Shown here one piece after another: positions 6,319 to 14,423 of a stretch of DNA of 15,283 nt. A model generated the notes under the pieces. That model had not been told where the DNA came from. It did no database searches and was given only the letters and a program-made list of their open reading frames with translations. The position numbers and the translations under genes were made by a program. The first letter of the stretch is position 1; each line of letters begins with the position of its first letter. Origin of the DNA: an uncultured Lachnospiraceae bacterium (lineage in GTDB: Bacteria > Bacillota > Clostridia > Lachnospirales > Lachnospiraceae); contig CAKRJT010000046.1 of assembly GCA_934351925.1 (NCBI GenBank), forward strand, positions 1 to 15,283. The letters run 5' to 3'.

Positions 6319-6621
6319 ATGAGAGGAAAAGGCGATTTGAAGGACAGGCAGGCGATAGCGCTGACTTACGAGCCGGGAACGACGGCACCGACCATAGCTG
6401 CGGCCGGAAAGGGCTATGTCGCCGACAGGATAATTGAGACTGCGAAGGAGAATGATGTTCCATTATATGAGGACAGCGAGCTCTCCGACACGCTTATGAG
6501 ACTTCAGATAGGGGACACCATACCGCCTGAACTGTACAAGGTTGTGGCGGATATTCTTATCTTCGTCGACAGCATGGACAAGATAAAGGGGAAGCTTAAT
6601 TCGGGGAAAAAGGGACAATAA
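6319..6621 (+). CDS. Stand-alone FlhB C-terminal-like protein, YlqH-type
   Basis: A 100-residue protein matching the cytoplasmic C-terminal domain of FlhB/EscU export-switch proteins, without the membrane part. Matching segments are AIALTYEPGTTAP (12-24), GKGYVADRIIETAKENDVPLYED (30-52), LSDTLMRL (55-62), and IGDTIPPELYKVVADIL (64-80). In FlhB the strand AVAL is preceded by the NPTH autocleavage site. Here the equivalent residues (7-10) read LKDR, so self-cleavage by the known Asn-Pro mechanism is not expected. Short proteins of this kind occur beside rnhB in other Firmicutes (B. subtilis YlqH), including the FlhB fold but not the export gate. GGGGG (6307-6311) precedes ATG by seven bases. 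It is tightly packed between the FliK-like gene (17 bases) and the MATE gene (14 bases), so the pair is probably co-expressed and may interact. Confidence 0.85.
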   Translation: MRGKGDLKDRQAIALTYEPGTTAPTIAAAGKGYVADRIIETAKENDVPLYEDSELSDTLMRLQIGDTIPPELYKVVADILIFVDSMDKIKGKLNSGKKGQ

Positions 6622-6635
6622 AGAGGAATTATGTT

Positions 6636-7979
6636 ATGGCAAAGGATATGACAAAAGGCAGAATAATGCCACAGATGACAGCATTTGCAATACCACTTAT
6701 ACTTGGAAATCTATTTCAGATTCTGTACAACGCCACGGACTCGATAATAGTCGGAAAATTTGTCGGAGATGGAGCGCTGGCGGCGGTAGGCACGGCAGGC
6801 CCGATAATGAACATGGCTATTCTTTTCATCAGCGGAATGTGTATGGGTGCCGGCATACTTATGAGCACGCTCTACGGTGCCAAGGATATGAAAAATCTGG
6901 AAAGGCAGATAAGCACCACGCTGATAGGAGGCATGATATTCTCGATACTTATTGCGGCGATGATGATAATTCTGGCTGTACCTGTGCTCAGGCTCATCAA
7001 TTCGCCCGAGGAGATTATAGGGAGTGCAGCGATATATTTAAGAGTCGTATTCTTAGGACTTATCTTTACTTTTATATATAATTTTCTTGCCAATACGCTG
7101 AGGGCGCTTGGTGACAGCAGGACACCGCTGTATTTTCTTGTCATAAGCGCTTTTTTAAATGTGGCAGGAGATTTGTTTTTTGTCGTGATCCTGAAGCTCG
7201 GCGTTATGGGAAGCGCGGCTGCGACGGTTTTGTCCGAAGCGCTCTGCTGTGTCTGCTGCGGAATTTATGTAAAGCTCAAGGTTCCGATGCTCTGTCTTGG
7301 GAAAAGATGGTTTGTTTTTGAGAGAAGGGTTCTGTGGAAAACCTTTTCCTACGGCATCACAAGCGCCTTACAGCAGATGTGCGTGCAGCTCGGAAAAATT
7401 CTCGTGCAGGCGATAATAAACGTCCAGGGCGTGGCTTTTATCGCTGCGTTCACGGCTATAAACCGTGTCGATGATTTCGTGCTCTCGCCGGAGGGCAACA
7501 TAGCTCACGCTACGACGACCTTCATCGCGCAGAACCGCGGTGCCGGGAATGTCGGGCGGGTGAAGAAGGGATACCGCTGCGGAATAATCATGGAGCTTGC
7601 ATTTTCCGTCGTGGTGAGTGTCATAGTGTATTTTGCGGCACATCCGCTTATGAAGCTTTTTGTCACGGAGGACAGCGCAGAGGTCGTGGCACTCGGAATG
7701 TCGTATCTGAAGGTTATCGCTTTTATGTACATAATGCCTGCGCTGACTAACATTGTTCAGGGCTTTTTCAGGGGCATGGGCGATCTGAAAGTAACGCTCA
7801 TAAGCACCATAACCAATATGGGGGTGCGCGTGATCGCGGCACATATTCTCATCAGCATGATGGGAAAGGGCTTCTCTGCGCTTGCGTGGTCGAATTTCTG
7901 GGGCTGGGTATTTATGCTTCTTCTGGAGATTCCGCTGCTTGTAAGAAGCATGAGAAAGTTATCAAGAGGAGAACTGTAG
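6636..7979 (+). CDS. MATE family efflux transporter
   Basis: A 447-residue integral membrane protein, with about 12 hydrophobic segments in two similar halves, of the multidrug and toxic compound extrusion family (Na+ or H+ antiporters that export cationic or other small molecules). Family signatures are the N-terminal IPLILGNLFQILYNATDSIIVGKFVG (about 19-44), AAVGTAGPI, the loop ALGDSRTPL after the fourth segment, and in the second half ALQQMCVQLGKILVQ, NRVDDFVLSP, and FFRGMGDLK. The start ATG 6636 has GAGGA at 6623-6627. An earlier ATG at 6631 is in another frame and stops at once. The gene follows the FlhB-like gene by 14 bases, so it is transcribed with it, although no functional link is evident. 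The substrate cannot be told from sequence. Confidence 0.95.
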   Translation: MAKDMTKGRIMPQMTAFAIPLILGNLFQILYNATDSIIVGKFVGDGALAAVGTAGPIMNMAILFISGMCMGAGILMSTLYGAKDMKNLERQISTTLIGGMIFSILIAAMMIILAVPVLRLINSPEEIIGSAAIYLRVVFLGLIFTFIYNFLANTLRALGDSRTPLYFLVISAFLNVAGDLFFVVILKLGVMGSAAATVLSEALCCVCCGIYVKLKVPMLCLGKRWFVFERRVLWKTFSYGITSALQQMCVQLGKILVQAIINVQGVAFIAAFTAINRVDDFVLSPEGNIAHATTTFIAQNRGAGNVGRVKKGYRCGIIMELAFSVVVSVIVYFAAHPLMKLFVTEDSAEVVALGMSYLKVIAFMYIMPALTNIVQGFFRGMGDLKVTLISTITNMGVRVIAAHILISMMGKGFSALAWSNFWGWVFMLLLEIPLLVRSMRKLSRGEL

Positions 7980-8028
7980 ACAGGTTTGTGATTTGCTGTG
8001 CGGACGGCAGATGCCGTGTGTGACAGCC

Positions 8029-8043
8029 GGAGGACAGGTATTG
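8029..8043 (+). promoter_or_regulatory. Ribosome binding site and TTG start of yraN
   Basis: GGAGG at 8029-8033 lies seven bases before TTG 8041. Translation from this TTG gives MNTRGVGSRYEQ, which is the usual N-terminus of the YraN family. Earlier in-frame starts (TTG 7993, ATG 8011) lack a binding site and would add 10-16 residues that do not fit the family. Confidence 0.75.
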
Positions 8044-8400
8044 AATACAAGGGGAGTCGGAAGCAGATATGAGCAGACTGCATGTGATTATCTCACGGAT
8101 AAGGGCTATAAAATACTTGAGCGCAATTACAGAAACAGCTTTGGGGAGATAGATATTATAGCGGAGAGCCCCGGGCATGTGCTGGTGTACTGCGAGGTCA
8201 AATACAGGAGTAACGGCGCACATGGGACGCCGTTTGAGGCTGTGGGTGCGGCAAAAAGACGCAGGATATGCCGGGCGGCTTCACTGCATTTTGCCGTGAG
8301 ACATTACGGCGACGACAAAATATGCCGTTTTGACGTTATAGGCATATACGGTGATGGAAGAATTGAACATATTGAGAATGCATTTGATATGTGCAGATAG
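8041..8400 (+). CDS. yraN: YraN family (UPF0102) nuclease-fold protein
   Basis: A 119-residue protein of the UPF0102 family, which has the fold of PD-(D/E)XK endonucleases (Holliday-junction resolvase-like). The motifs present are the N-terminal G-x-x-Y-E-Q-T-A helix (Glu11), NYRNSFGEIDIIA with the metal-binding Glu and Asp, LVYCEVKYR with the E-V-K catalytic motif, and a final ICRFDVIGI strand. Length and order match the family (about 115-125 residues). Cellular role is poorly established. The gene often sits near rnhB in bacterial genomes; here three genes (FliK-like, FlhB-like, MATE) separate them. A 61-base gap follows the MATE stop codon. The stop codon overlaps a strong terminator, ending the transcript that includes the upstream genes. 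Confidence 0.92.
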   Translation: MNTRGVGSRYEQTACDYLTDKGYKILERNYRNSFGEIDIIAESPGHVLVYCEVKYRSNGAHGTPFEAVGAAKRRRICRAASLHFAVRHYGDDKICRFDVIGIYGDGRIEHIENAFDMCR

Positions 8401-8424
8401 AGGAGCTTTTGGGCTCCTCTTTTG
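8399..8424 (+). terminator. Intrinsic terminator overlapping the yraN stop codon
   Basis: An 8-bp perfect stem, AGAGGAGC (8399-8406) with GCTCCTCT (8413-8420), loop TTTTGG, followed by TTT. The last two bases of the yraN TAG codon are part of the stem. It should end transcription before the MMPL promoter. Confidence 0.88.
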
Positions 8425-8510
8425 CTATAAAAGGATTAATTCATGCATATCGGCTGTGGTTGCACGAAGCAGGATGTTCTAAGTCCGGCATAGCTTAATA
8501 TTTTTTTAAT

Positions 8511-8540
8511 TTGTAATAATGTGATAACCGGAGTTATAAT
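8511..8540 (+). promoter_or_regulatory. Promoter of the MMPL-GLUG-pgeF operon
   Basis: TTGTAA (8511-8516), an 18-base spacer and a perfect TATAAT (8535-8540). An A/T-rich stretch with a T-run lies just upstream of the -35 box (8498-8510). The leader to the MMPL start would be about 30 bases and includes AGAGGAGA (8561-8568), the ribosome binding site. The remaining gap (8425-8510) shows nothing else. Confidence 0.6.
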
Positions 8541-8575
8541 ATTTTCAGATATCGTAAAAAAGAGGAGAAACACAA

Positions 8576-11056
8576 ATGAGCAGGAAAGTGAAGGAAAAAG
8601 ATGATGAAAGCTTTATGATAAAGGTTGCGACCTTCATAGTGGATAGGAGAAATCTTTTCTTCCTGATATTTGGCATCGCGATTATTTTTTCATTGTTTTC
8701 AAGCAACTGGGTCAAGGTCGAGAATTCCCTTTCGGCGTATCTGCCGGACTCTACGGAGACCAGCAAGGGTCTTAGCAGAATGGAGGACGAATTTATAACC
8801 TACGGTTCGGCTAAGATAATGGTAACGAATATTACATATGAGACGGCGGGTGAGATATCGGACATGATTGAGGATATGGACTCTGTCGTTATGCTCACGT
8901 TTGACGAGACGAGTGACCATTACAATAATTTCTCGGCATTGTATGATGTGACGTTCAATTATCCCGAGACGGACGACAGGGCGCTTGAGGCGCTTTCGGA
9001 GCTTGAGGATAAGCTGTCGGGCTACGATATATATGTCTCAACCACTATGGGTGATGCCTCCGCGGAGCAGATAGCAAGCGAGATGTCAGTTATAACGGTA
9101 CTTGTCGCTATCATTGTCGTGACAGTGCTTTTGCTCACATCGCAGACATGGGCGGAGGTTCCGGTACTGCTTCTTACCTTCGTGGCATCGATGCTCATAA
9201 CTAACGGTACGAACTTCATCATGGGAACAATCTCCTTCGTGTCCAATTCGGTTACGGTTGTGTTACAGCTTGCTCTTTCGATAGATTATGCGATTATTTT
9301 CTGTAACCGGTATAAGGAGGAGCACGAAAAACTGCCTACAAGGGAGGCGGACATCATAGCACTGAGCAAAGCCATTCCCGAGATTTCATCGAGCTCACTT
9401 ACAACCATAGGCGGTCTTGTGGCTATGATGTTCATGCAGTTCGGTATAGGAAGAGATATGGCGCTGTGTCTTATAAGAGCTATATTTTTGAGCCTCCTGT
9501 CCGTATTCCTTCTCATGCCGGGGCTTATAATGATTTTTGGAAAGCTGATGGATAGGACGAAGCATAAGAGTTTCATTCCTAAGATACCTTTCGTAGGCAG
9601 GTTCGCATACAAGACGAGATATATAATGCCTTTTGTGTTTGTCGGACTCATTGTTGTGGCATATCTGATTTCTTCAAAATGTCCTTATGTGTACGGCTAT
9701 TCGATGATAGAAACGCCTATACAGAGTGACTCACAGATTGTCGATGAGATGATTGATGAGAGTTTTGGCACATCGAACATGGTCGCCCTTACGATATCTG
9801 CGGGCAGCTACGACAAGGAAGCTAAGCTTATAGCTGACTTAGAGGCGTGCGAGGAGGTCGAATCCTGCATGGGACTTGCAAACACGGAGGCGATGGACGG
9901 CTACATGCTCGCTGACAAGCTCACGATAAGAGAATTTTCAGAACTTTTAGAGCTCGACTACGAGGTTGCGGAGCTGCTTTACATGGCTTATGCGGTCAAC
10001 GATGAGAACTATGCCAAGCTCGTGAATGGGCTGTCCAACTACAGCGTGCCGTTAATCGACATGATAATGTTCCTCTATGATGAGGTTGACGAGGGTTATG
10101 TCACACTTGATGACGATCTCATGGATACGCTTGAGAATGCACATACACTTATGAAGGTGGCTAAGGATCAGCTCCAGGGCGAGAATTACAGTCGTATCCT
10201 TGTGTACCTTAATCTTCCGCAGGAGGGCGATGAGACTTTCGCATTTCTTGATAAGATGCACGACATGGCAGGGGTGTATTACCCTGAGGACGAGGTGCTC
10301 ATTCCGGGAGAGTCCATGAGCCAGTATGATTTATATAAGACCTTCCAGGTTGATAACACGGTTGTAAACGTGGTGTCAATCCTTGCCGTGCTTGTGGTTC
10401 TTCTGTTTACCTTCAAGTCCGCAGGAATGCCTGTGCTCCTCATTCTCGTAATTCAGGGTGCGATATGGATCAACTTCTCATTTCCGGCACTGCAGCAGAA
10501 AAACCTCTTCTTTATGAGCTACCTTATCGTAAGCTCGATACAGATGGGTGCAAATATCGATTACGCAATCGTTATTTCGGGTCGTTATATGGAACTGAAG
10601 GATAAGATGAGCAAGGAGCAGGCAATCATCGAGACCATGAACTTTGCGTTCCCTACCATCGTTACATCAGGGACGATGCTTGCCATAGCGGGAATACTTA
10701 TCGGACAGATGTCGTCAGATGGAGCTATCTGCGGAATTGGTCAGTGCCTTGGACGTGGTACGATTATTTCCATTATCATTGTTATGTTCGCACTGCCACA
10801 GATTTTGCTGCTCGGTGAGAAGATTATAGAAAAGACATCGTTTGCAGTGACGATACCTCTCAAGATGGAAAAGACGACGGGGCTTATCCGTGTTGACGGA
10901 ATTGTCAGTGGTCAGGTTGAGGGCAGCATTGTCGGCGAGATGCATGGCTTTATAAGAGGTAATGCCAATCTGTTTATAAACACCGGCAAGGTCGAGCAGG
11001 TGCAGGACGATGGCGGTAAGCCGGAGGTGCAGGATGAAAATGATAAACAGGAATAG
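8576..11056 (+). CDS. MMPL/RND superfamily membrane transporter with a glycine-patterned C-terminal tail
   Basis: An 826-residue protein with the two-fold RND layout. A first transmembrane helix (about 20-42) is followed by an extracellular domain, then five helices (about 165-325), including LALSIDYAIIFCNRYKEE with Asp237. The second half repeats this: helix about 350-365, a large extracellular domain (about 370-590), and helices to about 755, with GANIDYAIVISGRYMEL and Asp662. The paired D-Y motifs in the fourth helix of each half are the expected proton-relay positions of the MMPL family, which exports lipids and similar molecules in other bacteria. Residues 773-805 carry a cytoplasmic tail with G repeated every four residues (DGIVSGQVEGSIVGEMHGFIRG), then an acidic end. 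AGAGGAGA (8561-8568) precedes ATG by seven bases. The next gene starts inside this one by 23 bases. Substrate unknown; the neighbouring surface protein is the natural partner candidate. Confidence 0.92.
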   Translation: MSRKVKEKDDESFMIKVATFIVDRRNLFFLIFGIAIIFSLFSSNWVKVENSLSAYLPDSTETSKGLSRMEDEFITYGSAKIMVTNITYETAGEISDMIEDMDSVVMLTFDETSDHYNNFSALYDVTFNYPETDDRALEALSELEDKLSGYDIYVSTTMGDASAEQIASEMSVITVLVAIIVVTVLLLTSQTWAEVPVLLLTFVASMLITNGTNFIMGTISFVSNSVTVVLQLALSIDYAIIFCNRYKEEHEKLPTREADIIALSKAIPEISSSSLTTIGGLVAMMFMQFGIGRDMALCLIRAIFLSLLSVFLLMPGLIMIFGKLMDRTKHKSFIPKIPFVGRFAYKTRYIMPFVFVGLIVVAYLISSKCPYVYGYSMIETPIQSDSQIVDEMIDESFGTSNMVALTISAGSYDKEAKLIADLEACEEVESCMGLANTEAMDGYMLADKLTIREFSELLELDYEVAELLYMAYAVNDENYAKLVNGLSNYSVPLIDMIMFLYDEVDEGYVTLDDDLMDTLENAHTLMKVAKDQLQGENYSRILVYLNLPQEGDETFAFLDKMHDMAGVYYPEDEVLIPGESMSQYDLYKTFQVDNTVVNVVSILAVLVVLLFTFKSAGMPVLLILVIQGAIWINFSFPALQQKNLFFMSYLIVSSIQMGANIDYAIVISGRYMELKDKMSKEQAIIETMNFAFPTIVTSGTMLAIAGILIGQMSSDGAICGIGQCLGRGTIISIIIVMFALPQILLLGEKIIEKTSFAVTIPLKMEKTTGLIRVDGIVSGQVEGSIVGEMHGFIRGNANLFINTGKVEQVQDDGGKPEVQDENDKQE
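11023..11027 (+). promoter_or_regulatory. Ribosome binding site inside the MMPL gene that fixes the GLUG protein start
   Basis: GGAGG lies six bases before ATG 11034, within the last codons of the MMPL gene. It favours 11034 over the earlier in-frame start at 11010, which would come before it, and over ATG 11067. This places the start codon 23 bases inside the upstream gene, a layout that favours coupled translation. Confidence 0.75.
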
Positions 11057-14000
11057 AAATATTGTGATGAAAAAATATGGAATTTATGTGCTCACAGCTT
11101 CACTTGTGCTCGGCAGCGTTTCTGCTGTGGGGGCAGGGCAGGTATATGCCGGTGAGATATATTCGGACGGCGGACAGGAGCAGACTGCCGAGGAGACCGC
11201 TGCATCTGCAGAGACACAGGAGGAGCAGGCCGAGGTAATACATATTACCACCGTGGACGAATTTATAGACTTTGCCAACAACTGCTACATAGACTCGTGG
11301 TCGATGGACAAGAGGGTAGAACTCGACAATGATCTCGATTTCACGGGGCGTGAGCTTGTGATGGTGCCTGTGTTTGACGGGTATTTTGAGGGAAACGGGC
11401 ACACCATATCGGGCATAGACTTCACCGGTGAGGGCTATGTCACGGCACTGTTCCGCTACGTCGAGGAGAGCGGTGTCATAAACAGCTTAAATGTCAGGGG
11501 AAATATAACAGCCTCAGACGAGCAGGAGTGTGTAGGAGGAATTGCAGGGAGCAATTACGGCACGATCAAAAACTGTACCTTCGAGGGATCAGTAGGGGGA
11601 AAGCGCATTATCGGCGGTATTGCAGCCTTCAACAAGAATACCGGAATAATCAAGCGCTGCAGGGTGTACGGCCGTATAACCGGCTCATACTATACCGGAG
11701 GAATCACGGGAATTAATCACGGTATAATCACGAGCTGCAGCAACGGTGCCGGCATCAACGATGACAGCAAATGGGTTGAGTCGGAGGACGAGAACAGCTC
11801 GAACATTATCGGAAGCATTACGGGGGGCGATGAGAGCACTTCGATACGAAGCGGAATAGATGCAGGCGGAATTTCGGGTTTTTCGGACGGAATAATCGCC
11901 GACTGCAAAAATACGGGTCAGATAGGCTACGAGCATGTGGGTTATAATATCGGAGGTATTGCCGGCAGACAGTCAGGAATAGTGTCAGCGTGCGTCAATG
12001 CCGGAAAGGTCTACGGAAGAAAAGATGTCGGCGGAATAGTAGGCCAGATGGAGCCGTATATAGAGGTCGTCGAGGCGGAGACCATAAGAAATACCGTTGA
12101 CGAGCTTCATGACCTGATCGATTTGACATTTGATGACCTTACCGACAGCAAGAACATAATGCACGATGACTTTACAGACCTTATAAATCACGCGGACAGG
12201 GCGGTTGACGTGGGGCATGTCATGGCGGACGAGGTCTCGACATTCGCAAACAGCAATCTTGACCAGCTCGACATTATCGTTGAGCGCATAGAATATGTGT
12301 CCGACTCCATGCCGGCAGTCTTTGACTCGATGACGGCATCGATGGACAGTATCAACAATATGGCTAATTGGATAAAGAGGCTGAATGATGACCTCAACGT
12401 GCAGGGAAAGCTTGATGCAAACCCTTCCGACAAGGAGCAGTACGATGCGGCGGTCAAGAAGATTGAGGACGCGATTGACCGCTTTAATGACACGGTCAAG
12501 AACAGCTCCCGGCAGGAGATAGATGATATATTAAAGGACAAGGATGGCAATTATAAGAATTTCAGCGACCTGACGGAGGACGATTTAAAGGCGGTAGTTG
12601 AGTCCGTGGTCGATATTCTCAAAAATGCCGAGGATATGTCACAGGCTGCCGGAGATATCATGGACGGCGTGAACACGATTGTGGATATTCTCAAGCCATA
12701 CTTTGATAACGCAGCCGATGCCGCCAAAACGGATATAGATAATGCGGTAAATGAGATGCAGAACGCCGTCACACACACGAAGGACGCATTGAACGGCATC
12801 AAGGGCATATTCACATACCTGAATGCACAGTCTGATGTGCGTTTTACGAGGCTGTCGGCAGATTTTGACACGCACAGAAATGAGCTTTACAACGAGGTCA
12901 AGAGCATATCTGCAAGCCTCACGAAACTCAATGATGATATGTCGACAAGTTCAGATGTTGTAAACGCCGACCTGAAGGCGGTCAACGACAAGGTGAATGA
13001 AGTGTTCAATCTCATCATCGACAAGGTTGAGGCATATACTGACATTAACGCGGATAATCTCTACAACGATGTTTCAGATGAGGAGATAGACGAGGAGACG
13101 ACGGGCAGAGTTGACGGCTGCAGCAACATGGGCGACGTGGCGGCGGATATCAATGTTGGCGGCATAGCGGGCGCAATGGCTATTGACACCGATGATCTGG
13201 AGGACAATGCGGCGGGAAAGACGGATATTACCCTTGGAAGCCGCTACCTGACCAAATGTGTCATAAATGACTGCCGCAACGACGGCTACATCGCCTCGAA
13301 GAAGGACGGCGCAGGCGGAATTGCGGGCTACATGAAGCTGGGAATTATCAGGGAGTCCAAGTCGTTTGGAAGTGTAAAGAGCAGTGACGGCGGCTATGCA
13401 GGAGGTATATGCGGACAGTCGCTATCAATGATTGTCGACTCCTATTCGCTCTGTTCGGTATCCGCAAACAAGTATGTCGGTGGAATAGCCGGCTATGGAA
13501 ATATAATAAGGGACTGCTACTCAATGGTTAATCTGGAGGCTGTCTCAGGCAGGGTGGGCGCTATAGCAGGTCAGACCACAGCGTATGAGGACGAGGAGGA
13601 GGAGAACGACGAGAAGGTGACGGGCAATTTCTATGTGGACAATGGTGTTCACGGAATAGACGGAATAAGCTATACGGGAGTTGCACAGCCGATTACCTAC
13701 GATGAGCTTTTGAAGGTTCATGGAGTTCCTATGGATTTCAGACAGTTGAAGGTGACTTACCGCGTAGATGATACCTATGTCGGCAGACAGACCTTGGCTT
13801 ACGGAACTTCCCTGACACAGCTTGACTTCCCGGATGCCCCTAAGAAGGACGGTTTCTATGTGGTATGGCCCGATATGTCCGAGGAGCTTATGACAGGAAA
13901 TATTGTCGTCAACGGTGAGTACAGGAATAATGTGTCCGCCGTGGCAAGCGCGGAGACTGACAAGAGCGGAAAACCGTATGCGATTGTGTCGGGTGAGTTT

Positions 14001-14423
14001 ACCGAGGAGACCACACTCAGCGCAGTAAGCAGAAATCTTGAGCTGCCTGAGGAAGCGCATATGAAGGAGTATGTTGTCTATGACATTTCTCTTGCGGACA
14101 TTCCGGAGGATACGCCGCAGGAGCTGACTGTGCGTCTTTTAAACCCTTATTCAAAGATGAAGCTGTATATTTTCGAGGACGGCGTGTGGAACGAGGCTGA
14201 TTATACGGCGAAGGGAAGCTATGCACAGACTGCATTGCACGGCGCGACAGCGGTATTCTGCCTTGTAAATGCAGGAATCAATCCGATGATATATGTTGCG
14301 TCCGGCACGGCTGCCGCCAGCCTGCTGTTGCTTGTCATCATAATAAAGCTCATAAAGGCAGGAAAAAAGAGAAGAAATAAAAGAAAGTCGGCACAAAAGG
14401 AAAACGATAATGATGCAGAGTGA
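11034..14423 (+). CDS. Membrane-anchored surface protein with GLUG repeats split by a helical domain
   Basis: A 1129-residue exported protein. A signal peptide (about 1-38, ending AGQVYAGE) is followed by an Ala/Glu/Gln-rich stretch. A first block of GLUG-type repeats (about 167-340) has six GGI-(A/S/T/V)-G cores, for example GGIAGSNYGTIKNC and GGISGFSDGIIADC, expected to build a right-handed beta-helix. Residues about 345-688 are different: long, charged, Asp/Asn/Ala-rich and probably mostly helical. A second block (about 691-850) has five more repeats, such as GGIAGYMKLGIIRES. Then come a VTYRVDDTYVG module resembling Listeria-type extracellular repeats (about 895-945), a beta-rich domain (about 950-1080), a transmembrane helix (about 1085-1107) and a basic tail KKRRNKRK. 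There is no LPXTG motif, so it is held by the helix with the bulk outside. GLUG proteins include adhesins and peptidase-associated proteins. The function here is unknown; the overlap with the MMPL gene suggests they work together. Confidence 0.85.
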   Translation: MKMINRNRNIVMKKYGIYVLTASLVLGSVSAVGAGQVYAGEIYSDGGQEQTAEETAASAETQEEQAEVIHITTVDEFIDFANNCYIDSWSMDKRVELDNDLDFTGRELVMVPVFDGYFEGNGHTISGIDFTGEGYVTALFRYVEESGVINSLNVRGNITASDEQECVGGIAGSNYGTIKNCTFEGSVGGKRIIGGIAAFNKNTGIIKRCRVYGRITGSYYTGGITGINHGIITSCSNGAGINDDSKWVESEDENSSNIIGSITGGDESTSIRSGIDAGGISGFSDGIIADCKNTGQIGYEHVGYNIGGIAGRQSGIVSACVNAGKVYGRKDVGGIVGQMEPYIEVVEAETIRNTVDELHDLIDLTFDDLTDSKNIMHDDFTDLINHADRAVDVGHVMADEVSTFANSNLDQLDIIVERIEYVSDSMPAVFDSMTASMDSINNMANWIKRLNDDLNVQGKLDANPSDKEQYDAAVKKIEDAIDRFNDTVKNSSRQEIDDILKDKDGNYKNFSDLTEDDLKAVVESVVDILKNAEDMSQAAGDIMDGVNTIVDILKPYFDNAADAAKTDIDNAVNEMQNAVTHTKDALNGIKGIFTYLNAQSDVRFTRLSADFDTHRNELYNEVKSISASLTKLNDDMSTSSDVVNADLKAVNDKVNEVFNLIIDKVEAYTDINADNLYNDVSDEEIDEETTGRVDGCSNMGDVAADINVGGIAGAMAIDTDDLEDNAAGKTDITLGSRYLTKCVINDCRNDGYIASKKDGAGGIAGYMKLGIIRESKSFGSVKSSDGGYAGGICGQSLSMIVDSYSLCSVSANKYVGGIAGYGNIIRDCYSMVNLEAVSGRVGAIAGQTTAYEDEEEENDEKVTGNFYVDNGVHGIDGISYTGVAQPITYDELLKVHGVPMDFRQLKVTYRVDDTYVGRQTLAYGTSLTQLDFPDAPKKDGFYVVWPDMSEELMTGNIVVNGEYRNNVSAVASAETDKSGKPYAIVSGEFTEETTLSAVSRNLELPEEAHMKEYVVYDISLADIPEDTPQELTVRLLNPYSKMKLYIFEDGVWNEADYTAKGSYAQTALHGATAVFCLVNAGINPMIYVASGTAAASLLLLVIIIKLIKAGKKRRNKRKSAQKENDNDAE

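Noticed and set aside
5927..6463. 178-residue minus-strand open frame across the FliK-like and FlhB-like genes
   Set aside because: It crosses two real genes and the gap between them, with no family resemblance and no start signal.
8004..8017. Small inverted repeat ACGGC...GCCGT before yraN
   Set aside because: A 5-bp stem with a 4-base loop and no T-run. It is too short to call a terminator or control element.
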